Origin: Paenibacillus rigui
Lineage (GTDB): Bacteria; Bacillota; Bacilli; Paenibacillales; NBRC-103111
Direction of reading: 5' to 3'
DNA length: 64,000 nt
Assembly: GCF_002234615.1 (NCBI RefSeq)
Contig: NZ_NMQW01000012.1
Location: 212,287-276,286, forward strand
Shown: positions 19,137-28,697 of the stretch, piece by piece
How positions within the stretch are numbered: position 1 is the first letter of the stretch
Layout: each line of letters opens with the position of its first letter
Notes under the pieces: generated by a model
The model's input: the letters and a program-made list of their open reading frames with translations, nothing else
What the model was told of the DNA's origin: nothing
The model's database searches: none
Translations under genes and position numbers: made by a program

Positions 19137-20981
19137 ATGTGCGGAATTACCGGATGGATTGATTGGCAAAAAGATTTAACTCATTATCCGTCCTTTCTGG
19201 AGCGTATGACGGAGACCTTATCGGACAGGGGCCCCGATGCTTCGGGGACCTGGATCACTCAACATTGCGCCCTCGGGCACAGACGCCTAAGCGTAATGGA
19301 CCCGGAGAACGGCGCGCAGCCCATGGTCCGCAAATATGGAGAGAACACCTTCTCCATTGTCTATAACGGGGAATTATATAATGCACCCGAGCTGAAAAAG
19401 GAGCTTGAGCTTCGCGGCCACCGATTTACAACAACATGCGACACAGAAGTACTTCTCGTATCGTTCATTGAGTGGGGACGCGCCTGCGTCGACCGCCTGA
19501 ACGGTATTTTTGCCTTTGGGGTGTGGGACTCTCTGGAGCAATCGCTGTTCCTCGTTCGGGACCGGCTCGGCGTCAAGCCGCTGTTCTTCTCTTACTCGGA
19601 TGGCAGACTGCTCTTCGGCTCAGAGCCCAAAGCGATTCTGGCCCATCCGGATTTCCCGGCGCAAATCAGCGGTGAAGGCCTCGCCGAAATTTTCGCCGTC
19701 GGTCCGGCCCGCACACCCGGACATGGCGTATACCGTAACATGTCGGAGCTGAAGCCCGGACATTGCGCCGTTGTCGATCATAACGGGCTTCATATCCGCG
19801 CTTACTGGAAGCTCGAAAGCAAGCCGCACGAGGATGATCTGGACACAACCGCAGAGCGGATTCACGAGCTGCTGAAGGATACGGTCATCCGCCAGCTAGC
19901 ATCCGACGTACCGATCTGCACATTGCTGTCAGGCGGCCTGGATTCGAGTGCCCTGACGACCTTTGCCGCGAACTATTACAAGGAAAACGAGATAGGCACG
20001 ATCCATACTTATTCCATCGATTATGTAGACAACGACAAGCATTTCAAGGCCAACACTTTCCAACCGAACTCGGATGCGCCCTGGATCCGCCGAATGACGG
20101 AGTTTCTCGGGAGCGAGCATCATTTCCTGGAGTTCGATACGCCCGAGCTCGTGCAATCGTTAAAAACCGCGGTATATGCCCGCGATCTCCCGGGAATGGC
20201 GGATGTGGACGGTTCCCTCTATTTATTTTGCCGCGAAATCAAGAAGAATGCTACGGTAGCGGTCTCCGGAGAAGCGGCGGATGAAATATTCGGCGGGTAT
20301 CCATGGTTTCATCGCGAAGAAGCGCTAAATGCGGGTACGTTCCCATGGGCACTTGCCACGAAAGACCGGGTCAACCTGCTTGCTCCCGATTTCGTACGCT
20401 GGGTCAAACCCGAGCAGTATGTGCAGGAGCGTTACCGCCAGGCATTGTCCGAGGTACCGCGGCTTGCCGGAGAGAATGAACAGCAAAACCGGATGCGGGA
20501 AATGTCCTACCTGAACATTACCCGGTTCATGCCTACCCTGCTCGACCGGAAGGACCGGATGAGCATGGCGGTAGGGCTGGAGGTCCGGGTGCCTTTCTGC
20601 GACCATCGTCTGGTCGAGTATGTGTGGAATATCCCTTGGGAGCTGAAAACGGCAGGGGACCGGGAAAAAGGAATTTTGCGCCGGGCACTCCGCGGCGTGC
20701 TTCCTGAGGACGTCCTGACACGCAAAAAAAGCCCGTATCCGAAGACGCACAATCCGAATTACCTGGAGGCTGTGCGTACATGGGTACTCGAGATCCTCAA
20801 CGATTCCAGCTCTCCTCTGCTCCAGTTCATCGACGTGCCTAAAATTCGTGCACTGGCAGAGGGGGACGCAAGTCAGTTCAATTTGCCATGGTTCGGCCAG
20901 TTAATGACAGGTCCGCAGCTTTTTGCCTATTTGGCCCAAGTGGATACCTGGCTTAGAGAGTATAAAGTATCGATTCGCTAG
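19137..20981 (+). CDS. asnB: Asparagine synthase (glutamine-hydrolysing)
   Basis: A 614-residue cytoplasmic enzyme that makes asparagine from aspartate, ATP and glutamine. The class-II glutaminase domain begins with the nucleophile Cys 2 (MCGITGWIDW), which fixes the start at 19137; AAGG and GAGAGG lie just upstream. It also shows RGPDASG and VYNGELYN. The synthetase domain has the pyrophosphate loop LLSGGLDSSAL (about residue 265) and SGEAADEIFGGYPW. B. subtilis has several paralogues, including a sporulation one, so the exact role (vegetative or sporulation) is open. It converges on rdgB with a shared terminator. Confidence 0.93.
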   Translation: MCGITGWIDWQKDLTHYPSFLERMTETLSDRGPDASGTWITQHCALGHRRLSVMDPENGAQPMVRKYGENTFSIVYNGELYNAPELKKELELRGHRFTTTCDTEVLLVSFIEWGRACVDRLNGIFAFGVWDSLEQSLFLVRDRLGVKPLFFSYSDGRLLFGSEPKAILAHPDFPAQISGEGLAEIFAVGPARTPGHGVYRNMSELKPGHCAVVDHNGLHIRAYWKLESKPHEDDLDTTAERIHELLKDTVIRQLASDVPICTLLSGGLDSSALTTFAANYYKENEIGTIHTYSIDYVDNDKHFKANTFQPNSDAPWIRRMTEFLGSEHHFLEFDTPELVQSLKTAVYARDLPGMADVDGSLYLFCREIKKNATVAVSGEAADEIFGGYPWFHREEALNAGTFPWALATKDRVNLLAPDFVRWVKPEQYVQERYRQALSEVPRLAGENEQQNRMREMSYLNITRFMPTLLDRKDRMSMAVGLEVRVPFCDHRLVEYVWNIPWELKTAGDREKGILRRALRGVLPEDVLTRKKSPYPKTHNPNYLEAVRTWVLEILNDSSSPLLQFIDVPKIRALAEGDASQFNLPWFGQLMTGPQLFAYLAQVDTWLREYKVSIR

Positions 20982-21020
20982 CCCGATCCTGGACATAGGT
21001 ACAGCCGGGCGCACCTGAAC

Positions 21021-21087
21021 AAAAGCGGATGGCAACGGAGAAGCTTCGTCTTGCTTGGCGAAGTGTGCTCCCTTGCGATCCGCTTTT
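21021..21087. terminator. Bidirectional terminator between asnB and rdgB
   Basis: AAAAGCGGAT (21021-21030) pairs with ATCCGCTTTT (21078-21087), and the stem continues inward through GCAACGGAG / CTCCCTTGC and TTCG / CGAA. A-tract and T-tract ends fit termination in both directions. Confidence 0.85.
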
Positions 21088-21175
21088 CGCATCGGCGCAG
21101 CGGCAGTCACCGATCCGCCCTTAGTGACATCCGCCCAAACGCTTCCCGCTGGGCAGCAGGCATGGAATTCGCAGC

Positions 21176-21811
21176 CTAGTCCTGCTGCAGCTTGTCCCAT
21201 AAGGCGCGGATCGCCAGTCCACGGTGGCTGATTTCGTTCTTTTCCTGAACCGTCAGCTCCCCCATGGTTTTATGGAAAGCAGGAATGTAAAACAACGGAT
21301 CGTAGCCAAAGCCTTGATCCCCTCGCGCTTCTGCGATAATCCATCCCGGACAGGCGCCTTCCGCTTCTGCAATCGGTTCCCCCTGCGCATCGACCAGGCA
21401 TAACGCCGCAACGAACCGTGCCGGGCTTAGCATGCCTTGCTCGTTGTCGGAACCGTTGGAGTCAGCCGCCTGCTTCTTCAATTGATCCAGCAGCTTCCGG
21501 TTGTTCGCCTCGTCCGAGGCATGCTCCCCTGCATAGCGTGCGGAGTATACACCCGGCGCACCGTCCAGCTTGTCCACGCACAGCCCTGAATCGTCGGCCA
21601 ATACCGGCACGCCGAGCCGCAAAGCAATCGTCCGGGCTTTGATCAGCGCATTCGCGGCAAACGTATCTCCATCCTCAACGATATCAGGCATGTCCTCAAA
21701 ATCACGCAAGCTTTTTAAAGCGATCCCCTGGCTCCGGAACATCGGTTCAAATTCTTTAACTTTACCCGCATTACGCGTTGCAATGACGATTTCAGGACCG
21801 AGCTGGCGCAT
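21176..21811 (-). CDS. rdgB: XTP/dITP pyrophosphatase (non-canonical purine NTPase)
   Basis: A 211-residue Ham1/RdgB family enzyme that hydrolyses dITP, ITP and XTP to keep deaminated purines out of nucleic acids. Signatures: [11 protein letters not shown] near the N-terminus, [16 protein letters not shown] (about 70-85), FGYDPLF and [17 protein letters not shown] lies 7 bases before the ATG. The start overlaps the end of rph by 20 bases. The gerM-rph-rdgB order is the one known from Bacillus (ysnA). Confidence 0.96.
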   Translation of the reverse strand: MRQLGPEIVIATRNAGKVKEFEPMFRSQGIALKSLRDFEDMPDIVEDGDTFAANALIKARTIALRLGVPVLADDSGLCVDKLDGAPGVYSARYAGEHASDEANNRKLLDQLKKQAADSNGSDNEQGMLSPARFVAALCLVDAQGEPIAEAEGACPGWIIAEARGDQGFGYDPLFYIPAFHKTMGELTVQEKNEISHRGLAIRALWDKLQQD

Positions 21812-22556
21812 GCGATGCTCTCCTAATCCGTTCCGTAATGTCCGGACCGAGCGCGGCTTCCTGCTCTCGAATCATGGATTGGATACCTGTCTCCGCCAAA
21901 GCAAGCAGTTCATCGAGCTCGGCGCGCGAGAAAGGGGCATCCTCGCCTGTTCCCTGCACTTCAACGAATTTGCCGGCTCCTGTCATGACTACGTTCATGT
22001 CTACCTTCGCCTTGGAATCCTCCTCGTAGTTCAAATCCAGGCAAGGCCGGTCTTGAACGACGCCTACACTGATGGAGCCCATGAAATCGTTGATCGGGTA
22101 CTTCTGCAAATTCTTATCCTTCACAATCTTGTCGATCGCAAACGCCATCGCGACAAAAGCCCCCGTGATGGAGGTGGTGCGGGTTCCCCCGTCCGCTTGA
22201 ATCACGTCGCAGTCGAGCGTAATCGAACGCTCGCCCAGCGCTTCCAGATTGACCACCGATCGAAGCGCCCGGCCGATGAGCCTTTGAATTTCCATCGTGC
22301 GCCCGCCCAGCTTGCCCTTAGCGGCTTCCCGCTGATTACGCACCTGCGTGGCCCGCGGCAGCATGGAATATTCCGCCGTAACCCAACCCTTGCCCTGGCC
22401 TTTCATAAATGGCGGCACCCGCTCTTCAACCGTTGCCGTGCAAATGACTTTGGTATCTCCTACCTCAATGAAAACCGAGCCTTCAGCATGTTTATTATAA
22501 TGGGTTGTTATAGTCACAGGACGTGTCTGGTTAGTCTGTCTTCCATCGCTTCTCAT
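21792..22556 (-). CDS. rph: Ribonuclease PH
   Basis: A 254-residue phosphorolytic 3'-5' exoribonuclease that trims tRNA 3' ends. The start MRSDGR at 22556 is typical for Rph and has AAGGAGGAA upstream; a longer frame to 22646 lacks a signal. Motifs: [14 protein letters not shown] (about 55-68), [23 protein letters not shown] and the C-terminal [10 protein letters not shown]. It overlaps rdgB. Confidence 0.97.
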   Translation of the reverse strand: MRSDGRQTNQTRPVTITTHYNKHAEGSVFIEVGDTKVICTATVEERVPPFMKGQGKGWVTAEYSMLPRATQVRNQREAAKGKLGGRTMEIQRLIGRALRSVVNLEALGERSITLDCDVIQADGGTRTTSITGAFVAMAFAIDKIVKDKNLQKYPINDFMGSISVGVVQDRPCLDLNYEEDSKAKVDMNVVMTGAGKFVEVQGTGEDAPFSRAELDELLALAETGIQSMIREQEAALGPDITERIRRASHAPARS

Positions 22557-22697
22557 GACAATCCGTTCCTCCTTCAATGCTTTCTTGACGTGCTTCTTCT
22601 GCCAACCTTCCCCATTGTACCAGAGTGGCACACCGACTTCCAACAAGACAGCCCTTGCAGCCTCCCCTCCAAGGCTGTATCATCCGACCGCGCAAAA

Positions 22698-22720
22698 CAA
22701 GGGAGCCTGCGGCTCCCTTG
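22698..22720 (-). terminator. Terminator of gerM
   Basis: CAAGGGAGCC and GGCTCCCTTG form a perfect 10-bp stem with a 3-base loop. On the minus strand TTTTG follows. It lies 8 bases past the gerM stop, between gerM and rph. Confidence 0.85.
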
Positions 22721-22728
22721 AAGGTGGT

Positions 22729-23775
22729 TTACATTTTGACAGGATTAACGCTCGTCGGACGACTGACCGGCTTGCTGTAGTTCTGATTGTCATCGGTGCT
22801 CACTTTTGCTTCCCCATTCACTGTGATTTGCACCTTCGTCGCCGTTCCTGTATTTTCCGTCAGCGAAAGGACAACGGCCTTCAGGGCGTCGGACGGCGCT
22901 TTTTTATCAGGACCAAGCACTTTATCCGAGAAATCGACGGTGATCAAGTCCTCGGCCTTTTTCACCTGCTTCAGCTCGGCTCCCGGCGTCATGACGGCGG
23001 ACAATCCTTTCTTCTGATCCGGACCTGCAATCAGCTCGTTCACAACGGCTTGCGCAATGTTATCGGTTCGTTTGACCATCCGGGTGACGGGTACATAATA
23101 TTTATAATTATCCGAGCTTTGTCCCAAGAAATACAAGGTAACCGGAGTAGCCTGCCCATACTCGACGCCCTGCGGCTTTTCGAGATTAATGCCCATCGCT
23201 CTCGTTAAAGGCTCATCGAGCGGCGTCGCGCCTTGCGGCATTTCCTTGAGCTCCTTGCCTTCCACACGGAGCTGCACCTTTTCCACGGAAGGAAAGCCTG
23301 TCATCGTCCAGGTAACAGCCTCCAATATTTTACGCTCATCCTGAACATTGTAATCCGTGAACGCCTTGGAGAAGTCGATAATCGCAAGCTTCTGATCCTT
23401 CACTATATTAATGCCCTTTACCGTTGTTCCTTTGGGGATAAGCGCCTTAAAGCCTGCGGGCATTTGCGCCGAAACCGGACTTCCTTCCACCATCGATTCC
23501 AGTGCTTTCTTCGCAACGTCGACGGATTTCTCAATATTCATGCCGATGGGAGCTACCAGATCGTTCGCGTCTTTGGCGTACACAGTAATCAGCGTCGGAT
23601 TCTGCACCACGGGGGCTGTAACCGCCTTGGTCTGGGAAGCATTCGCGTCGGCACCCGTCGGCGGAGGATCAATCGATTGCGAATGCTCCTTCGTTCCAAG
23701 CGCAGAGCAGCCTGAGGTTAGCAGAACCACAATGCCTGTTACTGCAGCACGACGTATCCATTTATACGATTTCAT
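22729..23775 (-). CDS. gerM: GerM-type sporulation/germination lipoprotein with two GerMN domains
   Basis: A 348-residue lipoprotein (lipobox LLTSGC, Cys about 23) with two tandem GerMN domains. The first has ITVYAKD…IPKGTTVKGINI…LAIIDFSKAF (about 60-175); the second has TLYFLG…VMTPGAELKQV…LITVDFSDKVLG (about 205-320). GerM is needed for normal cortex and engulfment-linked development in Bacillus. ATG 23775 has AAGAGGAGG upstream. Synteny with rph and rdgB supports the name. The C-terminus is a Ser/Pro/Asn-rich tail. Confidence 0.92.
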   Translation of the reverse strand: MKSYKWIRRAAVTGIVVLLTSGCSALGTKEHSQSIDPPPTGADANASQTKAVTAPVVQNPTLITVYAKDANDLVAPIGMNIEKSVDVAKKALESMVEGSPVSAQMPAGFKALIPKGTTVKGINIVKDQKLAIIDFSKAFTDYNVQDERKILEAVTWTMTGFPSVEKVQLRVEGKELKEMPQGATPLDEPLTRAMGINLEKPQGVEYGQATPVTLYFLGQSSDNYKYYVPVTRMVKRTDNIAQAVVNELIAGPDQKKGLSAVMTPGAELKQVKKAEDLITVDFSDKVLGPDKKAPSDALKAVVLSLTENTGTATKVQITVNGEAKVSTDDNQNYSKPVSRPTSVNPVKM

Positions 23776-23856
23776 GATGATTCCTCCTCTTGGTTCATAC
23801 AGATTGTTTGTCCCTTCTCTTAATCCAACTATACGAAGGGGAGACAAGTTTTATGA

Positions 23857-23885
23857 CAACAATTTGTCCACTACCCGGACAATTG
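23857..23885. repeat. Inverted repeat upstream of gerM and the GGDEF gene
   Basis: CAATTTGTCC and GGACAATTG flank a 7-base centre in the divergent region between gerM and the diguanylate cyclase gene. The GGACAATT-type half-sites could be an operator for either gene. Confidence 0.4.
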
Positions 23886-23894
23886 CAACTCTAG

Positions 23895-23924
23895 TTGCTT
23901 TTAGTAGGGATTCGTTCATATAAT
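23895..23924 (+). promoter_or_regulatory. Predicted sigma-A promoter of the GGDEF gene
   Basis: TTGCTT is followed after 18 bases by TATAAT, about 95 bases before the start codon of the diguanylate cyclase. Confidence 0.55.
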
Positions 23925-24020
23925 AGGATAAAAGTACTAAACCATTTTCACAAAGACATCCCATGTTTAGGGAATTGCTACCGTTTTGGAGCACACACTC
24001 CGGCATAAGAGGTGAACGAG

Positions 24021-24905
24021 ATGGATAAGGGCTTCCAAGAGCATGAAGCGTTTTTCCGACAATTGGTCGAGCAAAGCAGTGATTTGTTTCAGGGGATCTC
24101 GTTACACGGAATCACTACCTATGTCTCCCCTTCTTTTTACAAAATAATGGGAATGCCCTCTTCCATCGTCGGCAAGCCCTGCACCAGTTATATTACAGAA
24201 ATGGATACCCCCCTATTCGAGCATGCCTTCCATCAAATGATACAAAACCACCAGCCAATGTGTCTGGACTATCGTCTTCAGCTCCCGAACGGATCCCTGC
24301 TATGGGTAGAAGGAAAAGCCAATATAATGTACGACCGGCAAGGTAATCCTTCAGGCGTAGCCTTGATCGCAAGGGATATAGACAAGCATAAGCAGCTGGA
24401 GCAAAAGCTGACGCACATGGCTTACTATGATTCTTTAACCGGCCTGCCGAATCGCCGCCTGTTTCAAGACCGGTATAGCCAGGCGCTATTGACCGCCAAA
24501 CGATACCAGCATAGAGCTGCTGTGCTCTACCTGGATCTGGACGACTTCAAGTTCATTAACGATACTTACGGACATGCTGCAGGGGATGAGCTGCTGAAGG
24601 CGGTATCGTCCCGCTTGGCCCACTGTGTCCGGGATCCGGATACGGTCTCGCGTCTCGGCGGAGATGAATTTGTCATTTTGTTACAAAATTTCGAGCATCC
24701 GGACGATATAAGAAAAGTGGGTATCCGGGTGATCGAGTCACTCAAGCAGCCCTATGTCATTCACAGCCATACAATCTCCATTACATGCAGTATGGGTGCC
24801 GCCGAATATCCGCAGGATGGGATCGATACAGACACGCTGCTTCAGCATGCCGATGCAGCAATGTATCACGCTAAGCAGCATGGTAAAAACTATTTTCAAT
24901 CTTAA
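24021..24905 (+). CDS. PAS-GGDEF diguanylate cyclase
   Basis: A 294-residue soluble protein with an N-terminal PAS sensor domain (about 5-125, including YVSPSFYKIMG) and a C-terminal GGDEF domain (about 130-294). The active-site motif RLGGDEFVILL is intact, and an RxxD inhibitory site (RDPD) sits five residues before it, so an active, product-inhibited c-di-GMP synthase is expected. The domain opens with YYDSLTGLPNRRLF. AAGAGGTG lies 7 bases before ATG 24021. It is 32 bases upstream of the PgpA-like gene and may be co-transcribed with it. Confidence 0.95.
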   Translation: MDKGFQEHEAFFRQLVEQSSDLFQGISLHGITTYVSPSFYKIMGMPSSIVGKPCTSYITEMDTPLFEHAFHQMIQNHQPMCLDYRLQLPNGSLLWVEGKANIMYDRQGNPSGVALIARDIDKHKQLEQKLTHMAYYDSLTGLPNRRLFQDRYSQALLTAKRYQHRAAVLYLDLDDFKFINDTYGHAAGDELLKAVSSRLAHCVRDPDTVSRLGGDEFVILLQNFEHPDDIRKVGIRVIESLKQPYVIHSHTISITCSMGAAEYPQDGIDTDTLLQHADAAMYHAKQHGKNYFQS

Positions 24906-24937
24906 TTTCAAAAATACTACAATAAGGGAGCCCTACC

Positions 24938-25450
24938 ATGACTTATAACTTGAATTCGAAACAAGTGGCCGATGCAGCCAAAGCCTGGCTTACGGACCGC
25001 GGCGTCAAAATTAGCGATATCGCCGAATTGACCTATTTTCTGCAAAAAGACTACTATCCTAATTTATCGATGGATGATTGTACGGACAGCGTAGAACGAG
25101 TCATTGAAAAACGGGAGGTCCAAAATGCCATCCTGACCGGCATTCAGCTTGACATATTAGCAGAGGAAGGGAAGCTGCTCCCTCCGCTGCAGGAAATGAT
25201 CGAGAACGACGAGGGCTTGTACGGCTGCGATGAAGTGCTCGCCCTATCCATTGTGAATGTGTACGGCAGCATCGGCTTTACGAATTTTGGATACGTGGAC
25301 AAGATGAAGCCGGGCATTCTGAAAATGCTGAACGACAAGCATGGCGAGCATAAGCATACGTTTCTTGACGACATTGTAGGTGCAATCGCAGCGGCAGCTA
25401 GCAGCCGGATTGCCCACCGGAAGCAAGCGGAGAAGGAAGAACGCCAATAA
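24938..25450 (+). CDS. Phosphatidylglycerophosphatase A-like protein (YutG family)
   Basis: A 170-residue protein matching the Bacillus YutG branch of the PgpA family by the segment DIAELTYFLQKDYYP and a C-terminal DDIVGAIAAAA motif. Classic PgpA dephosphorylates phosphatidylglycerophosphate, but this branch lacks strongly hydrophobic membrane helices, so its substrate is uncertain. AAGGGAG precedes the ATG. It follows the PAS-GGDEF gene and ends in a strong terminator. Confidence 0.82.
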   Translation: MTYNLNSKQVADAAKAWLTDRGVKISDIAELTYFLQKDYYPNLSMDDCTDSVERVIEKREVQNAILTGIQLDILAEEGKLLPPLQEMIENDEGLYGCDEVLALSIVNVYGSIGFTNFGYVDKMKPGILKMLNDKHGEHKHTFLDDIVGAIAAAASSRIAHRKQAEKEERQ

Positions 25451-25485
25451 GCCATTAGCCGGAACTGGCCTATATATAGAAAAAC

Positions 25486-25532
25486 TAAAAAGGACGCACC
25501 GCTTGCAACACATAAAGCGGTACGTCCTTTTT
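25486..25532. terminator. Terminator after the PgpA-like gene
   Basis: AAAAAGGACGCACCGCTT pairs with AAAGCGGTACGTCCTTTTT around a 9-base loop. Symmetric A/T tracts let it serve the minus-strand lipoprotein gene too. Confidence 0.85.
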
Positions 25533-25586
25533 GGTATTCTGCAGCTGCCGCTGCTTGGCTGATACGTGGGCATGTGTGACGGCCGT

Positions 25587-26516
25587 TTACGGCACAGTCA
25601 TACGAACCTGCACTTGCACCTGAGCCCGCTCGAACGCATCCCGCCATCGTTCCGGCGTCCACATGCCGCGGTACTGGGAGCGGACTGAATGCCCTATATC
25701 CAGCGGATCCGTACGATGCGACTGCATAAGCCGGATCAGCCTGGCCAGCTCATCCCTAAGGTAAGCCGTATCCTCCCGTCGAGCGGATGGACTGATCACT
25801 TCCACCAGCGAAAGCAGCTTAGGAGCCTTCAATTCTCCATTGCTTCTCCACTGTACCCGGCAGCTCAAAGTCGTGGCAGGGTCTCCGGCAACGGGGATGC
25901 CCGCCTGCCCGTCAAGACAAGCCAGCATTTGAAGCTGACGATCCGATAAAATCAGACCAGGCGAACGCCCGCTCATCACCGCCGCCTTGATCTGCACTTC
26001 CCCCTTGGAGGAAGTGGAGGAAGACGGGATTCCATCCACAAAAGGGACCACACGGTCCTTCATGCGCCCGTCTGCATACCGCGAGAAGCCTCTTAGCTGC
26101 TCGTCCTTCCGCTGAAGCTCACGAAGCCATGCCTCAGCAGGCGTATGCCGTACCCAAAGGCCTGCGTCTCCGCCTGTCAAAGCAACAATAGGCCGGCCCC
26201 CAAGCTTAGCCATCGTCTCCGGGGGCAAATCCCACTTGGTGCTTATCAGTCCGTGACGGCGAACGAAGGATTCGCCCAGCAATACCACCCTGCGGTCATT
26301 CGGCCTGTTCAAGGACTGTATCGAGCCGGGGCCCGGCAAGCCGGCTACCTTCAGCTGACCCTGCTCGGAAACGTCCAAGGCGATAACCGGGGAGGTTGCC
26401 CACGGTTCGCTTGAAGGATAGACGGTTCCGCCAGGAGCCGCCGGCCCCTGACTGCATCCCGTCAGCAGTACGCCAACCGCTACACCGGTGATGATCCACC
26501 CATTAGCTTCTTTCAA
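25587..26516 (-). CDS. Hypothetical lipoprotein, 309 aa
   Basis: I do not recognise the family. A TTG start at 26516 is preferred, with AAAGGGGA about 9 bases upstream; a longer ATG frame to 26579 has no ribosome binding site. From the TTG the protein begins with a signal peptide and lipobox LLTGC about 18 residues in, so it should be anchored to the outer membrane face. The mature part is about 290 residues of mixed alpha/beta, ending in helices with basic and aromatic residues (YRGMWTPERWRDAFE). The gene is isolated on its strand. Confidence 0.7.
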   Translation of the reverse strand: MKEANGWIITGVAVGVLLTGCSQGPAAPGGTVYPSSEPWATSPVIALDVSEQGQLKVAGLPGPGSIQSLNRPNDRRVVLLGESFVRRHGLISTKWDLPPETMAKLGGRPIVALTGGDAGLWVRHTPAEAWLRELQRKDEQLRGFSRYADGRMKDRVVPFVDGIPSSSTSSKGEVQIKAAVMSGRSPGLILSDRQLQMLACLDGQAGIPVAGDPATTLSCRVQWRSNGELKAPKLLSLVEVISPSARREDTAYLRDELARLIRLMQSHRTDPLDIGHSVRSQYRGMWTPERWRDAFERAQVQVQVRMTVP

Positions 26517-26911
26517 CGCAGCGAATCCCCTTTCCTCATGGCATTCCCGGTTTAGCCAGATGAATACATAATTTCCCATTGGCAGCTTGTTTATTCGCTA
26601 GCGCACCTAATTAAGAAAAACCTAGCCTGCGGCTAGGTCCTCGTCTAAACCCTATAACGTTTGTGCACGGGGAGGGATGGATGCGGGATTACGACCGCTG
26701 TTGAAGTCCGTGTTCCTTGATGGAAAGGTCACCCATTCCCTTCTTGTTCTACTCTGTGATGCTTTGTGCTGCTTCTTTTTTCCTAACCGGTTTTCAATCC
26801 GGTATTATTATCCGTGTACTCCTTTGTAGTATTCCGGGTACATCTCTACACCGCAGGCTTCACAGCTAAACTGCGGCGGAACTTCCGAACCTCCATCGTC
26901 GAGCAGCTGCT
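26517..26911. other. Region between the lipoprotein and MBL-hydrolase genes
   Basis: It holds the lipoprotein leader, a terminator-like repeat (26614-26648), about 150 bases with no visible feature, and a short Cys-containing open frame (26808-26933). Confidence 0.5.
26614..26648 (-). repeat. Terminator-like repeat, copy 1
   Basis: On the minus strand the hairpin ACCTAGCC-GCA-GGCTAGGT is followed by TTTTCT. The hairpin and its flanks (TTTAGACGAGGACCTA on the 5' side) are nearly identical to a second copy at 42838-42877. It probably terminates the minus-strand transcript from the MBL-hydrolase gene. Confidence 0.8.
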
Positions 26912-26933
26912 TTACGTTGCCGTTCTGTTTTCC
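26808..26933 (-). pseudogene. Short Cys-pair open frame without a standard start
   Basis: The minus strand just after the MBL-hydrolase stop stays open for 41 codons and ends in FSCEACGVEMYPEYYKGVHG. The CxxC pair and the compositional bias look protein-like, but there is no ATG, GTG or TTG before the Cys pair; an in-frame TGA and then the upstream gene close the frame. It may be a small zinc-ribbon protein whose start was lost, or read by frameshift from the upstream gene. Confidence 0.3.
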
Positions 26934-27940
26934 TCAATTGGGTTACTTTGAGATCCATCTCCATCCGCCGGGCCGTAAGTGATGACGCCTCCAGATTCCG
27001 TCTCTTGGAGGCGCCCCACTTCACGCAAATAAATAAGGTGAGCCAACGTTTCAGATAAAGCAAACCGCAGCTGATGAAGCGATAAGCGCTCGCCGAACGT
27101 CGCGCGGCATACCTGGTAGGCGGTTAGCGGCTGATCCTCCAGCAGGCTGTACATGACTTGGAGCCTGCTCTCATGGTGGGCAAGCAGCTCCTGAATCCGG
27201 CTGTTGAACGTGCCGAACGGTTCCCGGTGTCCGGGATAGGCTTGAGCCACATCGTAAACGGAAAGCTCCTTCAAGCTGCGCAGGAAGCTGGCCAGCGGAT
27301 TTTCGTCAATGCCGCCTGGCAAATAGCTGACATTGGGGGAAATTTGCGGAATCACCTGATCTCCGCAAAACATGTGCCGCTGATCCTTTTGATAAAAGCA
27401 AACATGCCCGAACGCATGGCCCGGCGTATGGACGGTTTCATACATCCGGTCCCCGAGACGCAAGTCATCCCCTATCGTCAGGACAGAAAGCTCAGGCTGT
27501 GGGGATACCATGGGCACGAAGCTGTCCATATGCTCCCTCATTGTGGTTCCCAGTTCATCCGGAAGACCGTGACGGCGGAACAGCTCCAGTACCCCGGAGG
27601 TCATAGGCTGCCCTGTACCCCACAGCCTCCGTACCTGCTCCGCTCCTGCGGAAGAGAGCCGGACAGGTGCCCCGCTCCTCTCCTGGAACCAGCCGGTCAA
27701 CCCGTAATGATCGGGATGATGATGCGTGAGCACGACTTGCTCTATATCCTGATAACCGATTTGCAGCGATTGCAATACCGAGTCCCAATACTGAACGGCT
27801 GCTTCCGTATGCAATCCCGGATCGATCACCGTGTAACCGCTGCTGCCGCGAATTAAATAGCTGTTTACCCACCGAAGAGGAAAAGGCAAAGGAACCTTCA
27901 CTTGATAGATCGAATCGTTATGTAGCGTAACCTGGTTCAT
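26912..27940 (-). CDS. MBL-fold metallo-hydrolase
   Basis: A 342-residue metallo-beta-lactamase-fold hydrolase. The metal-binding motif THHHPDHYG (about residues 70-78) is intact, and later His/Asp ligands appear in TPGHAFGHV, CGDQV and YPGHREPF. A C-terminal helical extension (about 240-330), with a winged-helix-like stretch, matches the longer LACTB2-like class. The substrate cannot be named. ATG 27940 lacks a well-spaced ribosome binding site (AAAGGA about 14 bases upstream), so the start is only moderately sure. It begins 10 bases after the methyltransferase stop, forming an operon. Confidence 0.88.
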   Translation of the reverse strand: MNQVTLHNDSIYQVKVPLPFPLRWVNSYLIRGSSGYTVIDPGLHTEAAVQYWDSVLQSLQIGYQDIEQVVLTHHHPDHYGLTGWFQERSGAPVRLSSAGAEQVRRLWGTGQPMTSGVLELFRRHGLPDELGTTMREHMDSFVPMVSPQPELSVLTIGDDLRLGDRMYETVHTPGHAFGHVCFYQKDQRHMFCGDQVIPQISPNVSYLPGGIDENPLASFLRSLKELSVYDVAQAYPGHREPFGTFNSRIQELLAHHESRLQVMYSLLEDQPLTAYQVCRATFGERLSLHQLRFALSETLAHLIYLREVGRLQETESGGVITYGPADGDGSQSNPIEENRTAT

Positions 27941-27950
27941 GGCGTACAGT

Positions 27951-28697
27951 CTATCCTTTCCGATGCCCAACGAAAATCATTCGTTTGGAATCCGCCTTGC
28001 TGTATTCCGAAGCGTGGTAATCTCCATATATATGAGCTACTTCCAGTCCCGCACGGCTTAGCATGTCCAGGAACGTTGCCAGCGGATAAAGCTTCACCTG
28101 CTCGAGATACGTTCTTGTCTCCATATCCGGCCCGCTGATGACGATCGTCTTGCGGACACAGCCGTCCTCTATGACTCTTGACTCCTCTATCGTACACCGG
28201 CCCTCGGTCCGGGAAGAAAATGGAACCAGATGCTCCCTCACGTATTCGGGGTTCATATAGTCAATGATGAATTTCCCTTCCCCTTCGGCAGGCGGCTTCA
28301 AGAGTCGGTGTATTTCAGACAGCACCCGCTCATTCTCCTCGTCCGCGTCGAAATACCCGAAGGATGTGAACAAATTGACTACCGCGTCGAACGGCTTGTG
28401 CAAAGGAACCTCGCGCATGTCTCCCTGCAGCCAATGCACCTTGTTGTTCCGGTCGAGCTTACGGGCCTCTGACAGCAGCACGTCGGATAAATCCACCCCT
28501 GTCACCTTATACCCGAAATCATCCAGCGCCATCGAATGTCGGCCCATTCCGCAGCAAAGGTCCAGCACCTCGGAGCCCTCGGGCAGCCGCAGCCATTCGA
28601 TCATCCGTTTGACTTCATCATACGCACCTTCCAGATCCCGATGCTTATATACTAATAAATAATCATCCCCAAAGCTTTTCTCGTACCACGCAGACAT
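27951..28697 (-). CDS. Class I SAM-dependent methyltransferase
   Basis: A 248-residue Rossmann-fold methyltransferase. Motif I is VLDLCCGMGRHS (about 40-51), the acidic end of strand 2 is TGVDLS, and the motif II/post region is FDAVVNLFTSFGYF. Such proteins methylate small molecules, but no specific substrate is visible. ATG 28697 has AAAGGAGAG about 8 bases upstream. It precedes the MBL-hydrolase gene by 10 bases. Confidence 0.92.
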   Translation of the reverse strand: MSAWYEKSFGDDYLLVYKHRDLEGAYDEVKRMIEWLRLPEGSEVLDLCCGMGRHSMALDDFGYKVTGVDLSDVLLSEARKLDRNNKVHWLQGDMREVPLHKPFDAVVNLFTSFGYFDADEENERVLSEIHRLLKPPAEGEGKFIIDYMNPEYVREHLVPFSSRTEGRCTIEESRVIEDGCVRKTIVISGPDMETRTYLEQVKLYPLATFLDMLSRAGLEVAHIYGDYHASEYSKADSKRMIFVGHRKG

